Of a DNA stretch of 64,000 nucleotides, positions 53,171 through 64,000 are shown piece by piece. The stretch covers positions 68,732,983 through 68,796,982 of the forward strand of contig OX377201.1 of NCBI GenBank assembly GCA_947396885.1, in the 5' to 3' direction. Numbering within the stretch: position 1 is the first letter of the stretch; each line of letters begins with the position of its first letter. Both the position numbers and the translations under genes were made by a program. The notes under the pieces were generated by a model. The model did not search any database. It saw only the letters and a program-made list of their open reading frames with translations, and was not told where the DNA came from. The stretch comes from Heligmosomoides polygyrus polygyrus (lineage: Eukaryota > Nematoda > Chromadorea > Rhabditida > Heligmosomidae).

Positions 53171-55835
53171 CTGGAGTCGTGAAAGTGCAATGGTGCTTAA
53201 AGGTCTACGCACACTTCTGCGGCGACGCGGCAGCCCTATCCTTAACCGTAGGGCAGAGAAGCAGAGTTTGTCGCTGATTTACCGCCTCGGCGGCAGGCGC
53301 GGCAGTGGCAATAGTGATTCAAGTATTATTGCCGCTGCAGCTGCTTTGCTGCCGACAATTTCTGTCGGGGCTCTAGCTGATCGTGGCGGGGTCTGGAATG
53401 GAGATTGATAATGATAATGAAACCGCGTTGGGCTGCAAAGCTGAGGATGAGAGCCGCCTAGGCGACAGTTTTGCCTCCTACGAGGCAGTTTCGCTGCCTG
53501 CCGTGTGCCGCGTTGGCGCAAAAGTGTGCCGAGGCCTCAAAGAAGGTTCAACAGTTTTTGAGACTTTTCTTCAAAGGCCATATCTCAGCTGGGAAAGCAC
53601 CTTTCCACCCAAATTTGAACTTTTGTTATCTCTCTCTGATCAATTTTGGCCCTTGAAATCACCGGATTCGAATTCGAACCATGTTTCTTAAGCGTTACTA
53701 GGACCTGCCATATTGAGCAAGGCTTTCCCCATCGATTTTCCTTCATTCATCTCTGAATGCTGCATTTTCCTTACTTGATTTTAGGCGGAGTCATGACTCA
53801 TAAGGATATGTGAGAGTAAGATGTACTAGATGTGCGAAAAAGCGTAATACGTATGCTTCGAAGAAAAATGTTGTAGTAGTCGATAGGTGTTGACAATTCT
53901 TCAAAAACACACACAACTGGAAGGAGCAAGCTTCGGATCGTGACCAGTACAAAATATTCTGGGGCGATCATGGATTGAAACTTAGTACGCTTTTTCGTCA
54001 TGAGCGCGAAAGCTGACACAGCTTTTCTCGCAGCCCACTGCTTAACATTATGTTAATCTTCTGAACCTCCAGGCGCAAGAGTATTGTTCACTCCTCCAAC
54101 ACGTTCCTTTTTAAGTGTGTAATGATCATGGTGTTTCCGAAATTTGGTGATGTTGGTCAAACACACTAAAAATGAATTGAAAAAAATGCAAAAAAGTGAA
54201 TTAATGGTTCTAAAAGACTGGCCCCTGAAGTGGATATTTGTGGAGGCTTGAAGCAAAGTGACCTTCGTCCACCAGCACCAACTCCTTTTACGCTCACCTT
54301 TAGTCTCGCACTCGGCCAGTTCTTGTTTTTCTTGGTGGCCCTTTCATTATGTAGTTTGCCGTATGCCGTTTCACAGCCGCCTTCACTTTTCACCCTGGCT
54401 TCCGATTTCTGCTTCCTCTTCAGCGTGAACGGTTGTTTTTCACTCCAAACCGTCAATAGAGCACAACTGCGGCAAACATCTGCAGGGGACATAACTACGG
54501 GGAGACTAAATAAACGTATATACAATTTGCATCACAAAATTCTTACTTTCACCTACAGCGAGGCTTTGTGAAACACTGGAGTCTCACCATACTCTATGGT
54601 AACTTGGTGGATGGAAATGATGCATTACGTGGAGAACCGCATAGTTGGATGGTCAGCATCCAGACTGTTTCTCGTGTTTTTTCTCGTCAAATCCAGGAAA
54701 TCTGTTGCACTTTCGAGCGAAACAGCCTCCAACTCAAAGTTTGTCTACCATTAGCGAGGGACGAACTGCGCCTCAACTTGAAAACCACGCAGTCCTCATC
54801 CAGGTACCGAAGGTACTCTCACGAGATCAAAGATAGTGTTGATAGCGGATACTTGGACGACTGGTTCCTTTTAGTGCATCTGACGGGTCCTTTTTTCGCT
54901 CTAAAAATGCGGCAGCCCGATAACTGCCATTTTTATAAATTTGGCTACTTCTTTCTTATTTCAAGTCAATCATCGAGTCCTGGTCAAGGTTAGAAAAGCT
55001 ACTCACAAAAGTTCGTCTAGGACCGCTAATGAAAATGGCGTTTACAGCTAATCTAGAAGTATTAAGGAGGTGTGCAAGGCGACAATTCAGCACACAACTT
55101 CCAAGGAAATGTCCCCGTTTGTGGTTAAAAAACAATAAAACGTCGGCACAGTTTGAAGGTAGGATTGAAATGTTTTGCTGTCAAACTTGGTGTCGATTTT
55201 CCGAGACACCTTTTATTCCCTGTTTTTGGATGCTTCATTTACTGCGATCTGCATACACATGGACAGCTCTCGTAGTACGTACATAGTGCCTTTGCTTGAC
55301 TCCATCGTTGTCTTTCTCAAAGAACTTTCGTTACTTTTCTTTCTTTGGTTGTTATTTATTTATTATTTATGGACGCATACATCGTATGCGTGAACGTGTA
55401 GTAATGCAACCGCAGCAAACAACAGATGGATGTTAATATTCTGAGCACTTGAACTAATTGAATTAATTAAAAAAGAACGAACAAACATTTGAAAAGATCA
55501 GACTAATGAGCAGTAGGGAAACTAAAACAACAGGGAGGAACACGGAACGCGAATACGGAGAGACAACAGAAGCACAGCTAGTACAGAAGAAAACAGATAT
55601 TCAGATTTCTTATCCAACATCTGGAAACCAGTCTTTTGAAGGCTTTTAATTGAAGGGGTAGCCGGGTTCTTTCGCTAGCAACCCAGCGTTCCTTTCTATC
55701 TCCCTGGTGGTCGCCAGCTCGTCCTCCTCCCATTCCTATTACCTGGTTCTCTATTTCATCCCGGCATAGTCGGAGGCCAAGCACCGCCTGTCGCGCTTAG
55801 CCCGAATCGAGCATCTTGATCAGGGCTTCCCGCCT
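53171..55835. other. No supported gene
   Basis: Contains a 141-codon plus-strand frame at 54568-54993 and overlapping frames at 54166-54571 with no recognisable motif or splice signals. AT-rich tract with tatttatttattattta near 55345. Confidence 0.35.
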
Positions 55836-56010
55836 AGGGCAGCCAAGCCTTCCATCCCTCCTGGATCTCTGAATTGATGCCAGCCCTGTCTGGGGAGGAT
55901 ACTTGGTCGTCGCCTAGCCACCGCCGCCCGTTCTATAGATGCGCAACGCAATCATCTCCGCGAGATCCCGTTGAGGTAAACTGGCGCACTCCCAAAAGGG
56001 ACTGATTATC
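55836..56010 (+). repeat. SINE-2 copy (diverged)
   Basis: agccaagccttccatccctc, ctgaattgatgccagccctg, tctggggaggata and later ggcgcactcccaaaagggac, gattat: the same order of landmarks as 42786-43060. Confidence 0.5.
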
Positions 56011-56329
56011 TTCATCTTCTCATCTTCTCTATCTTTAAGGCTCATTTTTCAATCCTCTTCTGCTGCATAGGCACTGTGAAATTGCTTGATTAACATTCTG
56101 CCCTCAGTCGAAGCTCTTTGAGTCATTTCCTACTCTGTGTCATCCTTCACTGACTTCTTTCAGCCCTTTTGTTCCTTCTCTCTACCTTTCCTACACCCGC
56201 TATTTCTTCCTCTCGTTTTCCGGTCGTTACTGTTTGGGTCTACATCGCCATCTTCTAAACATTTTCGCCAACAAACGATTTACGTACTCTTCTCCCTCGT
56301 TTCTCCCTCTCCAGCGTCCTCTCGACCAG

Positions 56330-56440
56330 GGGTATACAAAAAAATTCTGGGCGTAAAATTTTTTAAACGATTTTTTAAACGAGAAATTTTGGTGAAATTT
56401 CCGGTAAATCGTTAAATTTCGTTAAAAAATCAATTAGCAG
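56330..56440. repeat. Copy of the gttaaatt dispersed repeat
   Basis: Contains ttaaacgagaaattttggtg, then aatttccggtaaatcgttaa and tttcgttaaaaaa. Related tracts occur at 13575-13660, 15545-15640, 57290-57370, 60695-60815 and 61870-61930. Short non-coding repeat family. Confidence 0.5.
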
Positions 56441-57700
56441 CGAGCTAGTATTTAAATTGAAAAATCAGGAAAATTTTTTATGCTCCAACTTCAACAGATC
56501 AACAACTAAAGTTCGAACGCAGTTTGACACACTGCATTGTAGCAGATGTAATTCACTACCAACAAAGAGTGGACAGCAAAATAAACCTCTGTGGGCTGGT
56601 GTACGTATCGCGCCGGCAAAGCATCTTAAGATGCAAGTGAAATCAGACAGACTCTGGAATTCCTTGCTTTTCCTGGTCTTGTGGACTGTTCTACGAGCAT
56701 GTACAATCTCCACGCGGGCACCAGCTCGCTAAGCACCGAAGTCTGCCTGAAGGAACTAATAAAAATGCAATTGAAGACCCGCCAATGGGATGCTAACGTG
56801 CAGAAAAAGTAGCCATATGAAAATTTCTCTTGTTAGCGTCTTTCGCATATAGTTTAAAACATGTCCAGCGGCCGAAAACGTTCTCACCGTCTCGACTGCT
56901 CCGGGCGGGGGGAAAACTGATTTGGTATAAGCAGCGCCATGTGGGGATATGCAGGTCCCACGAAAGGGTCGGACTAGTGTTCCAGTGAATTCATTACGTG
57001 TCGGCTCGGCGAGGGACTTTCCTAGCTCCTAAGTTCCATTATTCCCTTCAAGTGCATAGAAGGTACGCAACACGAGAGCAAACCACTGGTCAAACTCAAA
57101 AAGTCTGACATTGGTGCGCGATATCCTCTCGCCATTTACGGCTGTACTAGAACGGATTGTTTCTGCTCAATTCTTTATGACTTCAGCAGTTTTTCAGAAG
57201 CAGCTCTAATCAAGAGAGTGAGACCTGCAACATTAGTGAAGACTGCAATTAAAAGTGATGAACTTGTTGAAAATAAAAATAATAAAAATTCCGTTAAAGT
57301 TTTGATAATTTCCGCAAAGTCGTTGAGCCATATTTTAATGGAAAGTGCCGCTAAATCGTTAAATTCGTTATATCCTTAGCCGTCAAATGTGCACTCTTGC
57401 TCTCGATGTTTGAATGATTTTTCGCTCCTTCATGCATCGTGTCGCTTTGCTCTCACTGCAGTCTCACCCTTTCCCCATCGCCTCCTACTCTCTGTTCTTC
57501 TTTTCCAGCTTTTCCATTAAGCTTATGGTTAGATTCTTCTCCGTCTCACTCCAACATGTTCGGGTATAGTTTAGCTTCTGTACACTTTCCCCTTGTTGGT
57601 CTTGTGAAATTCGATCATCAGCTCCGTTCCTCCGCCAACAAATGCCTTTCTCTCGAGTCAGCCCTTTCTCCCTGAGTCCACCATCTCCTTCTATCTATTA

Positions 57701-58741
57701 AGTTGTCCCATAAGTCTTCGTCGTTTTTTCAACGACTCACTGCAGATTTCGCCTGCGGTCTTTTGCATAGCGCTGCATAGCCTTCGAAAGGGAATGATTT
57801 GCTCTATCAGAGCATTTATTGCGTTTCTTTTCTCATCATGAATTTTGTCAATTTTTAGGTCGTTGAAGTGGAAAGTGAAAAAGTGGAAAAGTAGCCATTT
57901 GCGCACTTATTCTCTCCGCTTAGGTTTGTAATTTTTTGCGCAGTTTTTTCGAGCATTTGGAAGACAATGTTCCGTGCTACAAGAATATATGTTAGTGCTA
58001 TTTGCTCATTTGTCCTTTATTGAGTTTTAGGTCATCAAATTGGGACGTCCGAAGGAGGAGGGTTATTTTTGCCGACAGCTCCCGCTCTGTGGTTGGACTT
58101 CTTGGGTTGGTGTTATATCATTCGAAAGAAAATGTCTATAAGAATATGTGTCGTCTTTATTGATTTCTATTGAATATCAACAAAATGCCAAAAAGAGAAA
58201 AATCGTCTTCACCAACAACTCCTTCTCCTTCTTCAGTTGTTGATATTCGACAGAAATCAGCGTGAGCCAATAAACGCGACACAAATTCTTGCTCGACAGC
58301 AAGACATCCTCTTCCAAACGACATATGACTCCAAGCAAAAAAGTCCTACCAGAGAGCAGGACTTTCTGTAAAAGTTTGGACGGAAAAGTCGGACGTCCCA
58401 ATTTGATGGCCTAAAAATCAATATAGGACAAATGAGCAAATAGCAGTAACGCATATTCTTGTAGAACAGAACATTGTCTTCCAAGCGCTATAAAAAACTG
58501 CGCAAAAAATTACAAACCTAAGCGGAGAGAACAAGTGCGCAAATGGCTACTTTTTCGCTTTTTCTCTTTTCACTTCAACGACCTAAAAATTGAAAAAATT
58601 CATGATGAAAAAAGAAATGCAATACATGTTCTGATAGAGCAAATCATTCTCTTTCGAAAGCCGTGAAGCGCTATGCAAAAGGCCACCGGAGAAATCTGCA
58701 GTGAATCGTTGAATAAAAGAGCGGGGACTTGTGGGACAACC
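57701..58741. mobile_element. Fully palindromic mariner-type foldback
   Basis: Inverted ends [ag]gttgtccca[tc]aagt flanked by TA at 57699-57700 and 58742-58743; the ends resemble the mariner terminus at 31318. The two halves are diverged reverse complements along almost the whole 1,041 bp (for example gaatgatttgctctatcaga, gcgcaaatggctac, ggacaaatgagcaaa), turning near 58190-58230. Insertions/deletions distinguish the arms. No transposase is recognised in either half, so it is presumably mobilised in trans. Confidence 0.7.
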
Positions 58742-58743
58742 TA

Positions 58744-59861
58744 ATACTTTTGTTGACCAATTTAGCCCCCTTTGCTACTATTGCCACTCCATCACTACGT
58801 ACCTCCTCTTTTATTTCTCCTTTTTGTCCTTTCTTGTTTCTTCTAGCCCCTTTTTCACCAGTCTTCATTTTCCCCAATTTCGCTATTACATCTGTTTCTC
58901 CAAATCTTGCACACTCAATAACCCTGTATTACCAGATTTCCGCTCATCCTGACTTTCGTTGTTCTATCCTCTCTGTATTTATTTAATGTATTTATGAATA
59001 CATAATGTCGCCGGCTAAAAAATAAGCAAAGATAGCGGACGAACAATAAATAGAATGCAATAAGGTGTGAGGGGTGGACAACAAACCCGATTTTCCAAGA
59101 CTTGGACAGGAATTGCTTCAGTGCAGTATAATATGTATCCATTCCACTTGGTTTCGTAATTGACGCTAGGGAAGGCCTGGACATGCGTAGGGTCTTCGTT
59201 ATTATCTTAAGGCTGAATTTTCGAAAGTTAGGCATTCCCTACCCGTAACAACCGTGCTTTAAACTGAGTGATGCTGATGCTCCATACTTACCACGGTCAC
59301 ACTTTGGCTAAGAGTGTTATTTCTGGTGCTGATCACGAAGATCATAAGCTCCTATTGCCGCAAGAAGATCCAAGTTTTCACCCTACATGCTTCGTGACAC
59401 CGAACAGTAGTACACTACTATGCAGCTGAACGATGCAAATGCTGTTCGCTGAACAGTTCTTCAGCGAGCTGCATTTGCGTCGTTCATTTGCGGTCACAGA
59501 ATACCTGTTCTTAAATGTGAGTTCAGCTCTTACTCTTTCGTCCTCCCGTCAGTGCTTTTTTCTCTTAGTCCCCATCCCCTTTTTATAATCTCGCACTTCC
59601 GTTGGCCTCTCTGCTCCTCTCCTCATTACTCGTGTCTCACTCAATTGTTCTTCTTTCCCAGTAATAGTAAACGTCGCTGACCCGCAAGGGAGCTAGGCAG
59701 TACATATTCCATGATGGTCACCCTTCAGCTGAATGAAGCCGAAGGACTAACTGTGCAGAGATTGGATATCCTGTCCTTTTCTGCCGCTCCTTCATTTGAG
59801 ATATCGGATTTCGCTCTGCGATCCGCTTTCCAAGGGCGCTTCCTGAAGTCTTGCATTGCAG
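58744..59861. other. No feature recognised
   Basis: AT-rich with pyrimidine-rich tracts; no exon, repeat or RNA supported. Confidence 0.4.
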
Positions 59862-59982
59862 AAGAGCAGCGACCGTTTTCGCCACGCCGCCTGCAACCTA
59901 CCGAAAGGCACTGGAAGACGGTCTCAGTGAGGTGGACGACATTCGCAGCCAACTGGAGAAACTCCAAGTCCTTGTCGCCCAG
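59862..59982 (+). CDS. Predicted coiled-coil exon, probably large gene
   Basis: Acceptor gcattgcag; donor gcccag|gttagc. The frame entered in phase 2 reads RAATVFATPPATYRKALEDG, then LSEVDDIRSQLEKLQVLVAQ. Leu/Val at heptad-like spacing (LSEVDDIRSQLEKLQVLVAQ) suggests the start of a coiled coil. The entry phase matches exon s (41960), so it may be the next exon across an 18-kb transposon-filled intron, or the first recognisable exon of another gene. The continuation beyond 59982 was not found. Confidence 0.55.
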
Positions 59983-62059
59983 GTTAGCTAGCCTTAGCTT
60001 TAGTACCAAACCTTCTTCATACACGTCGACTCTTCTCCTTCACAGAGGGCGGCTTCTTTTTCCAATATTGCACATTGCTGGCTCTGCCATTACCACCTGA
60101 ACCAACTCAGATATTGAAAACTAAAAACTTCATAGAAAATACTGCACAGTAGATACTTAGTGTTAGGAGTAAAAATGGAATATTTGTCTCACATCAGAAC
60201 CGTTCAGATGCGCTGTTTTTTAATAAGTTGAAATCTGCTCTAAATTCTTGCATATTTTTGCACATTCCTTAACTTGAGCAAAGCGGATCTCTTTAACAGC
60301 TCGATAAACAGAATATTTCTTTATGTGAATCCATATTTCTTTAGTTAGTTGCGCTTTTAATGTGCTAGTTGCAGGTTCTTACCGAAAGCTTAGATTTATT
60401 CAGAGCAAGGTAACTAACCAGAATGGATGCTGGACAACTTACCGTGATCAGGAAATTTTCACGTATGTCTTAGACTTCTCCAATTTTCAAAACGGTGTGG
60501 AGCACTGACGTAAGGTATTTGTTTACCAGACGGCTGCATTCTCGAAGTAGGAAAGTAGAAAAGACTACAGAAGTGAAACTCTATGAATTTGATAGGTATG
60601 CACATTGAAGCCTCACAGGATTTTTCCGCTGCTGCTGACTTTATTGCGCCCGAGGTGGGCTCTGAGAGTTCCTTCAAAATGCGTGGGAAGTAGAGATACA
60701 TTTAACGATTAAGGAGTTAACGATTTAAACGAATTAGCGGCATTTCCCATTCAAATCTGGCTTAAGGATTTAGAGGATTTTTTAGGAATTTAACGAATTT
60801 TTAACGAATGTTGTTGAAATTTGCATAGGATCCGATACCTATCTAGTTACTATTTGGTAATACATATATGAATAGAAATTTCTAGGAAAATTCACCATAA
60901 CATTAAGAGCGCTGAAGAAAAAAAAACTTGTGTTGGGATAGGAGAAAACCCTCTTCAACTTGGAGGGGGGCCCGAGATGGCGATGTTCTCAACCATTTCT
61001 CACTTAAACTTGCTGCTCGAGAGGCAGGCATTGGAGGTCTCGGGCAAACTTAGGAGTGGTATCGAGTCGAAATCGAAGTGTACAATTGGAAATCTGATCA
61101 AGAACACCTTCCAGATCGAAACAGGCGTCTTCCGGAGTTAACTTGACATTCTCTAAGAACCTTAAAACGAATCTTCGATTTAAAAAATTACTGTAACTCT
61201 CTTTGAAAATTTATAATTCAATTGTCACAATGAGACTTTATGAAGGTTTTATTTCTTTGAAGAAAAAATAACTCTTTAAGCGTAGTCCAAAGCGAGAAAC
61301 AAAAATATTTTATCCCTTAATACAAAAGGGATCGCTCCATGAATTCGTCTGCGGTTTTTATCTGATTGATAGTGTAAGTTCTTAATTAAAGGTGAAGGTG
61401 GACAAATGTTTGTTTTCTTGATTTTTTTTGTGTTCCACCGTTGACTAGTGCATAACCCCCGCCAACAAAGTTTTCGCTATCAACAAAAAGCAAGCCGCAC
61501 TTGAATGAATGTATCCAGCGATCTATTCTTGAAGCTGGTTTCTGGACTTTAGAATAGGCTCAATACTGCTTTCATAGCTAAAACAACAAACCATTTCATG
61601 ACGATTCAACGACTCTTAATCGCGCTTTGCGACAAAGATGTATGTATTTTCAAAAATGTCATAGTCAATCATTCATATCGAAAATTGATCTACAGCATTA
61701 AAAAACGCACAGTTTAAATTGGAATACCGGTTTTTGGAAGGTGTCCAGTTTGATATCAAAGTATTTAGCTTCCTCTAAAAGCCTGTTTGACGCGAGTATG
61801 GTATATAAAACGCTTACACCGATTCGTTATTCATCAAAACAACTGGGCGCCCGTGCATTTTTAACTTTAACGGTTCACTTGAAATTCAACGAAAACTTCC
61901 CGTTAAGGAATTCGCTAAGAAATTTAACGACCGGAGTTTGTCGCACACACCCTAATGGGAAGCTTCATCTTCTCTGTAAGCGCTAGCAGCAAGGGACTAC
62001 GCAGCAACCCTTCTTGTTAATACCGTACCGTGGTTTACTTCCTTACAAGAGAGGCCCAT
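59983..62059. other. No gene; short repeat tracts only
   Basis: Contains members of the gttaaatt repeat family at 60695-60815 and 61870-61930. No exon recognised. Confidence 0.4.
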
Positions 62060-62364
62060 GAAGTTCCCTCAAAGATTCTCAACGAGACCTATATGGTCTT
62101 GTAGAGCATTGGACGTGGATCACAGAACTGTCTCGTTTTTGCTACGGGCCACTGGGTGGTCCGAAATTAGCAAAAAATGGTACCGCTTAAGAGCGGACGG
62201 ATAAGGCAAAAGTGCCACCTGAAATGGCCATGTCGTGCTTAGAACTTAGCCTACAAAAGGTTTGGAGCTCAAGTTAAAGCTTGATTAGAGTAATACGATA
62301 GCCTCCTACGCTTCCTTGACGAAGCTGCAGTGTGCATTCAAGTGATACATTCGCAACGATAGCG

Positions 62365-62445
62365 GCAGCGACAGGGTGGCCGGGTGGATAGCGAAGCGAA
62401 CTTGCAGGAGGGGTGGTCAAGGGTTCGGTTCCCGGGTTGGGTTTC
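62365..62445 (+). repeat. tRNA-like module (Leu/Ser type), left arm
   Basis: Box A-like ggtggccgggtggatagcg, an extended central region as in tRNAs with long variable arms, and box B gggttcggttcccgggtt. Stems degraded. Confidence 0.5.
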
Positions 62446-62974
62446 TGCTTCCCTAGGTGGACTGTAAGCGTGTTTGTAAATGAAGAGTGCATTTTGGCTC
62501 TCGCAGGGCACCCGTCTTCGCGTCCTAACCCCGCTTTCAACCTGTTGTCAGATGTAGAATAAGCTGGTTGTGTTGTGTGGGGCGATAATTGCGCGTCCAT
62601 TAAACCACGCTTGTCTCACTTGGGAAGCTTCCGTTAAAGGCTGTCTCCTTATCATCTTCTTGGAATGTTCTCAATCAGTTTTGGAAGTGTTTCACGCTGT
62701 CGCTTCATTTGCGAGCACGATCGACAAAAAATGACTTGACCAATCATCAAGACACGCTCATCGTCCTTCGGATTTCTTTATGGATCATTTTAATTCTTCT
62801 TCCTTTTTTATTCCTCTCGAACTTTCACTTTTTCAGGTAACTGTTAGCAAGTGCATCATACTTTATCCACCGTCGTGTGATTGGTCGCCTTGCTGTGCAT
62901 TTCTTCCTCACCGCTCTCATATACACTTACGGGAAACGGATCAGGGCATTGCAGATGGAAGCACTTGCACTCAC

Positions 62975-63230
62975 TCCCTCAACTCTGGAGGTCGAAAAAG
63001 ATTTTTCGTCCCAAATTCATCTGTAGGGTTATTTGAGATGCAGATCACCAATCTGGCCGATCACCAATTTCGGTGAAGCGATAGATTACAGAAGGTTACG
63101 ATGACTATGTGTAAGTAAAGGAGTGTCGCCCAGGTTATTTGGAGTGCTGATCACCGATATGATATCTATTTTTGAAATTTCGGTCGACTTCGGTAGGTTG
63201 CGGTAGATATGGGTAACTTAATCTGTCTAC
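62975..63230. repeat. Satellite-like dispersed repeat
   Basis: Copies of the 8640/52765 unit: gttatttgagatgcagatca, ttatttggagtgctgatcac, tgaaatttcggtcgacttcg, gtaggttgcggtagatatgg. Confidence 0.5.
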
Positions 63231-63479
63231 GTTAGTACAGTCGCGTTCTTCTCCAATGTCATTTTCCAGCCTTCTACTTTGAGATATAAAGTAGTGTAAG
63301 AAAAATGAAGATTTAGATCAGGATGACAGATTCGTGGACACCAGCTTAAATAATTCCCATATGCGAAGTCAAGGCGAAATCGGTGGTGGTAACCTCGTCA
63401 CTCTTATTCACCGCTACTCAATAACACGGTACCCTACGGAGGCAAAAATGCACTCTTCATTTACAAAAACGCTAACAGT

Positions 63480-63580
63480 CCACCTAGGGACGCAGAAACG
63501 CAACCCCGGAATCGAACCCTTGACCACCCCTCCTGCAAGCCCGCTTCGCTATTCACTCGTCCACCCATTCGCTGCCGCCA
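63480..63580 (-). repeat. tRNA-like module (Leu/Ser type), right arm
   Basis: Minus strand: gcagcgaatgggtggacgag (box A), ggtcaagggttcgattccgg (box B). Inverted partner of 62365-62445; box B is closer to consensus here. Confidence 0.55.
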
Positions 63581-64000
63581 CCGTTGCGAACACTTGGATG
63601 CACGCTGCAGCTTCGTCAAGGAAGCGTAGGAATTTATCGTATTTCTATAATCTAACTATAATTTGAGCTCCAAACCCATTTTTAAGTTACGTTCTGATCA
63701 CGACGGGGCCATTCCAGGTGTCACTGCCTTATCAGCTCGCTCTGGAGAGATACCATTTTTTGCCATTTTCGGAGCATTCAGTGGTTCGTAGGAAAAACGA
63801 AACACAGTCCTGTAATCCTCGTCCGATTCTCGACAAAACCATATACAATACCGCTCAAATTCTTTGCAAAAAAGACGCTTTGCGAAGGATTAATCCGTCA
63901 CAAAGCGCCGCATTGCCATAACTCTTTTCAAAGTTGTTTGTTCAAAATCTATTTAAAACCATCAGAAGCCCCGTCTCATTGTCTATCCAGCGATCTACAC

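Larger units (their letters stand above)
62060..63880. mobile_element. Mariner-derived foldback with Leu/Ser-type tRNA-like modules
   Basis: The left arm (about 62060-62530) mirrors the right arm (about 63430-63880). In the left arm, plus-strand ALDVDHRTVSFLLRATGWSE followed by SKKWYRL resembles the mariner helix-turn-helix (62105-62200). Next come agtgccacctgaaatggcc, ggtttggagctcaa, ctacgcttccttgacgaagc and a tRNA-like module (62365-62445). The loop of about 900 bp contains satellite-like repeat copies at 62975-63230. Arms are diverged; nothing is coding. Confidence 0.6.

Noticed and set aside
1..64000. CRISPR arrays, operons or bacterial genes
   Set aside because: No direct-repeat/spacer arrays and no tandem intronless genes with ribosome binding sites; exon structure and elements are those of an animal nuclear genome.

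Overview
This is a eukaryotic nuclear window, most likely from a parasitic nematode of the hookworm/strongylid type. The evidence is small exons bounded by GT...TTTCAG introns with the nematode-style acceptor, very long repeat-filled introns, and a transposon load made of mariner relatives, an RTE-type LINE and Penelope-like elements (PLEs) with GIY-YIG endonucleases. The species is an inference; no sequence search was possible. There is a 200-N assembly gap at 34063-34262.

Host genes. The clearest host signal is one large plus-strand gene. Seventeen exons from 15855 to 41437 can be chained by eye with acceptor, donor and reading-frame phase all compatible (about 1,248 codons with no stop). 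Further likely exons lie at 41817-41960 and 59862-59982, and the latter is phase-compatible and coiled-coil-like. The product looks like a long, basic, Ser/Pro-rich, mostly disordered scaffold-type protein. Its largest exon (22468-23902) carries at least five copies of a TP-x3-R-[KR]-x2-TF motif that I do not recognise. A smaller set of exons at 2986-3511 is either a separate gene or the 5' part of the same one.

Introns and mobile DNA, left to right. RTE scrap at 774-986; MITE-like hairpin at 3736-3899; foldback element with satellite-like core at 8158-9391 beside a mariner scrap; palindromic element A with two convergent tRNA-like modules (9666-10694); AT-rich tandem repeat (13338-13475); foldback (14507-15497); perfect 31-bp-arm hairpin (15652-15714); SINE-like copies (16850-17180, 24679-25030); palindromic element B, sister of A (26799-27997); and a long-TIR Tc1/mariner-like element (30275-38824) carrying two mariners, which appears duplicated around the gap and is probably an unmerged contig overlap.

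From 42 to 50 kb the giant intron holds a SINE, three PLE copies and one RTE. PLE-3 is inserted inside the RTE reverse transcriptase gene with a target-site duplication. Each PLE has a hammerhead-ribozyme-like sequence shortly downstream of its endonuclease. From 51 to 64 kb there are a tRNA-like fragment, satellite-like repeats, a palindromic mariner-type element (57701-58741) and a mariner-derived foldback carrying convergent Leu/Ser-type tRNA-like modules (62060-63880).

The recurrent theme is inverted organisation: most non-coding repeats here are foldbacks, and tRNA-derived modules of three different families appear as head-to-head convergent pairs.
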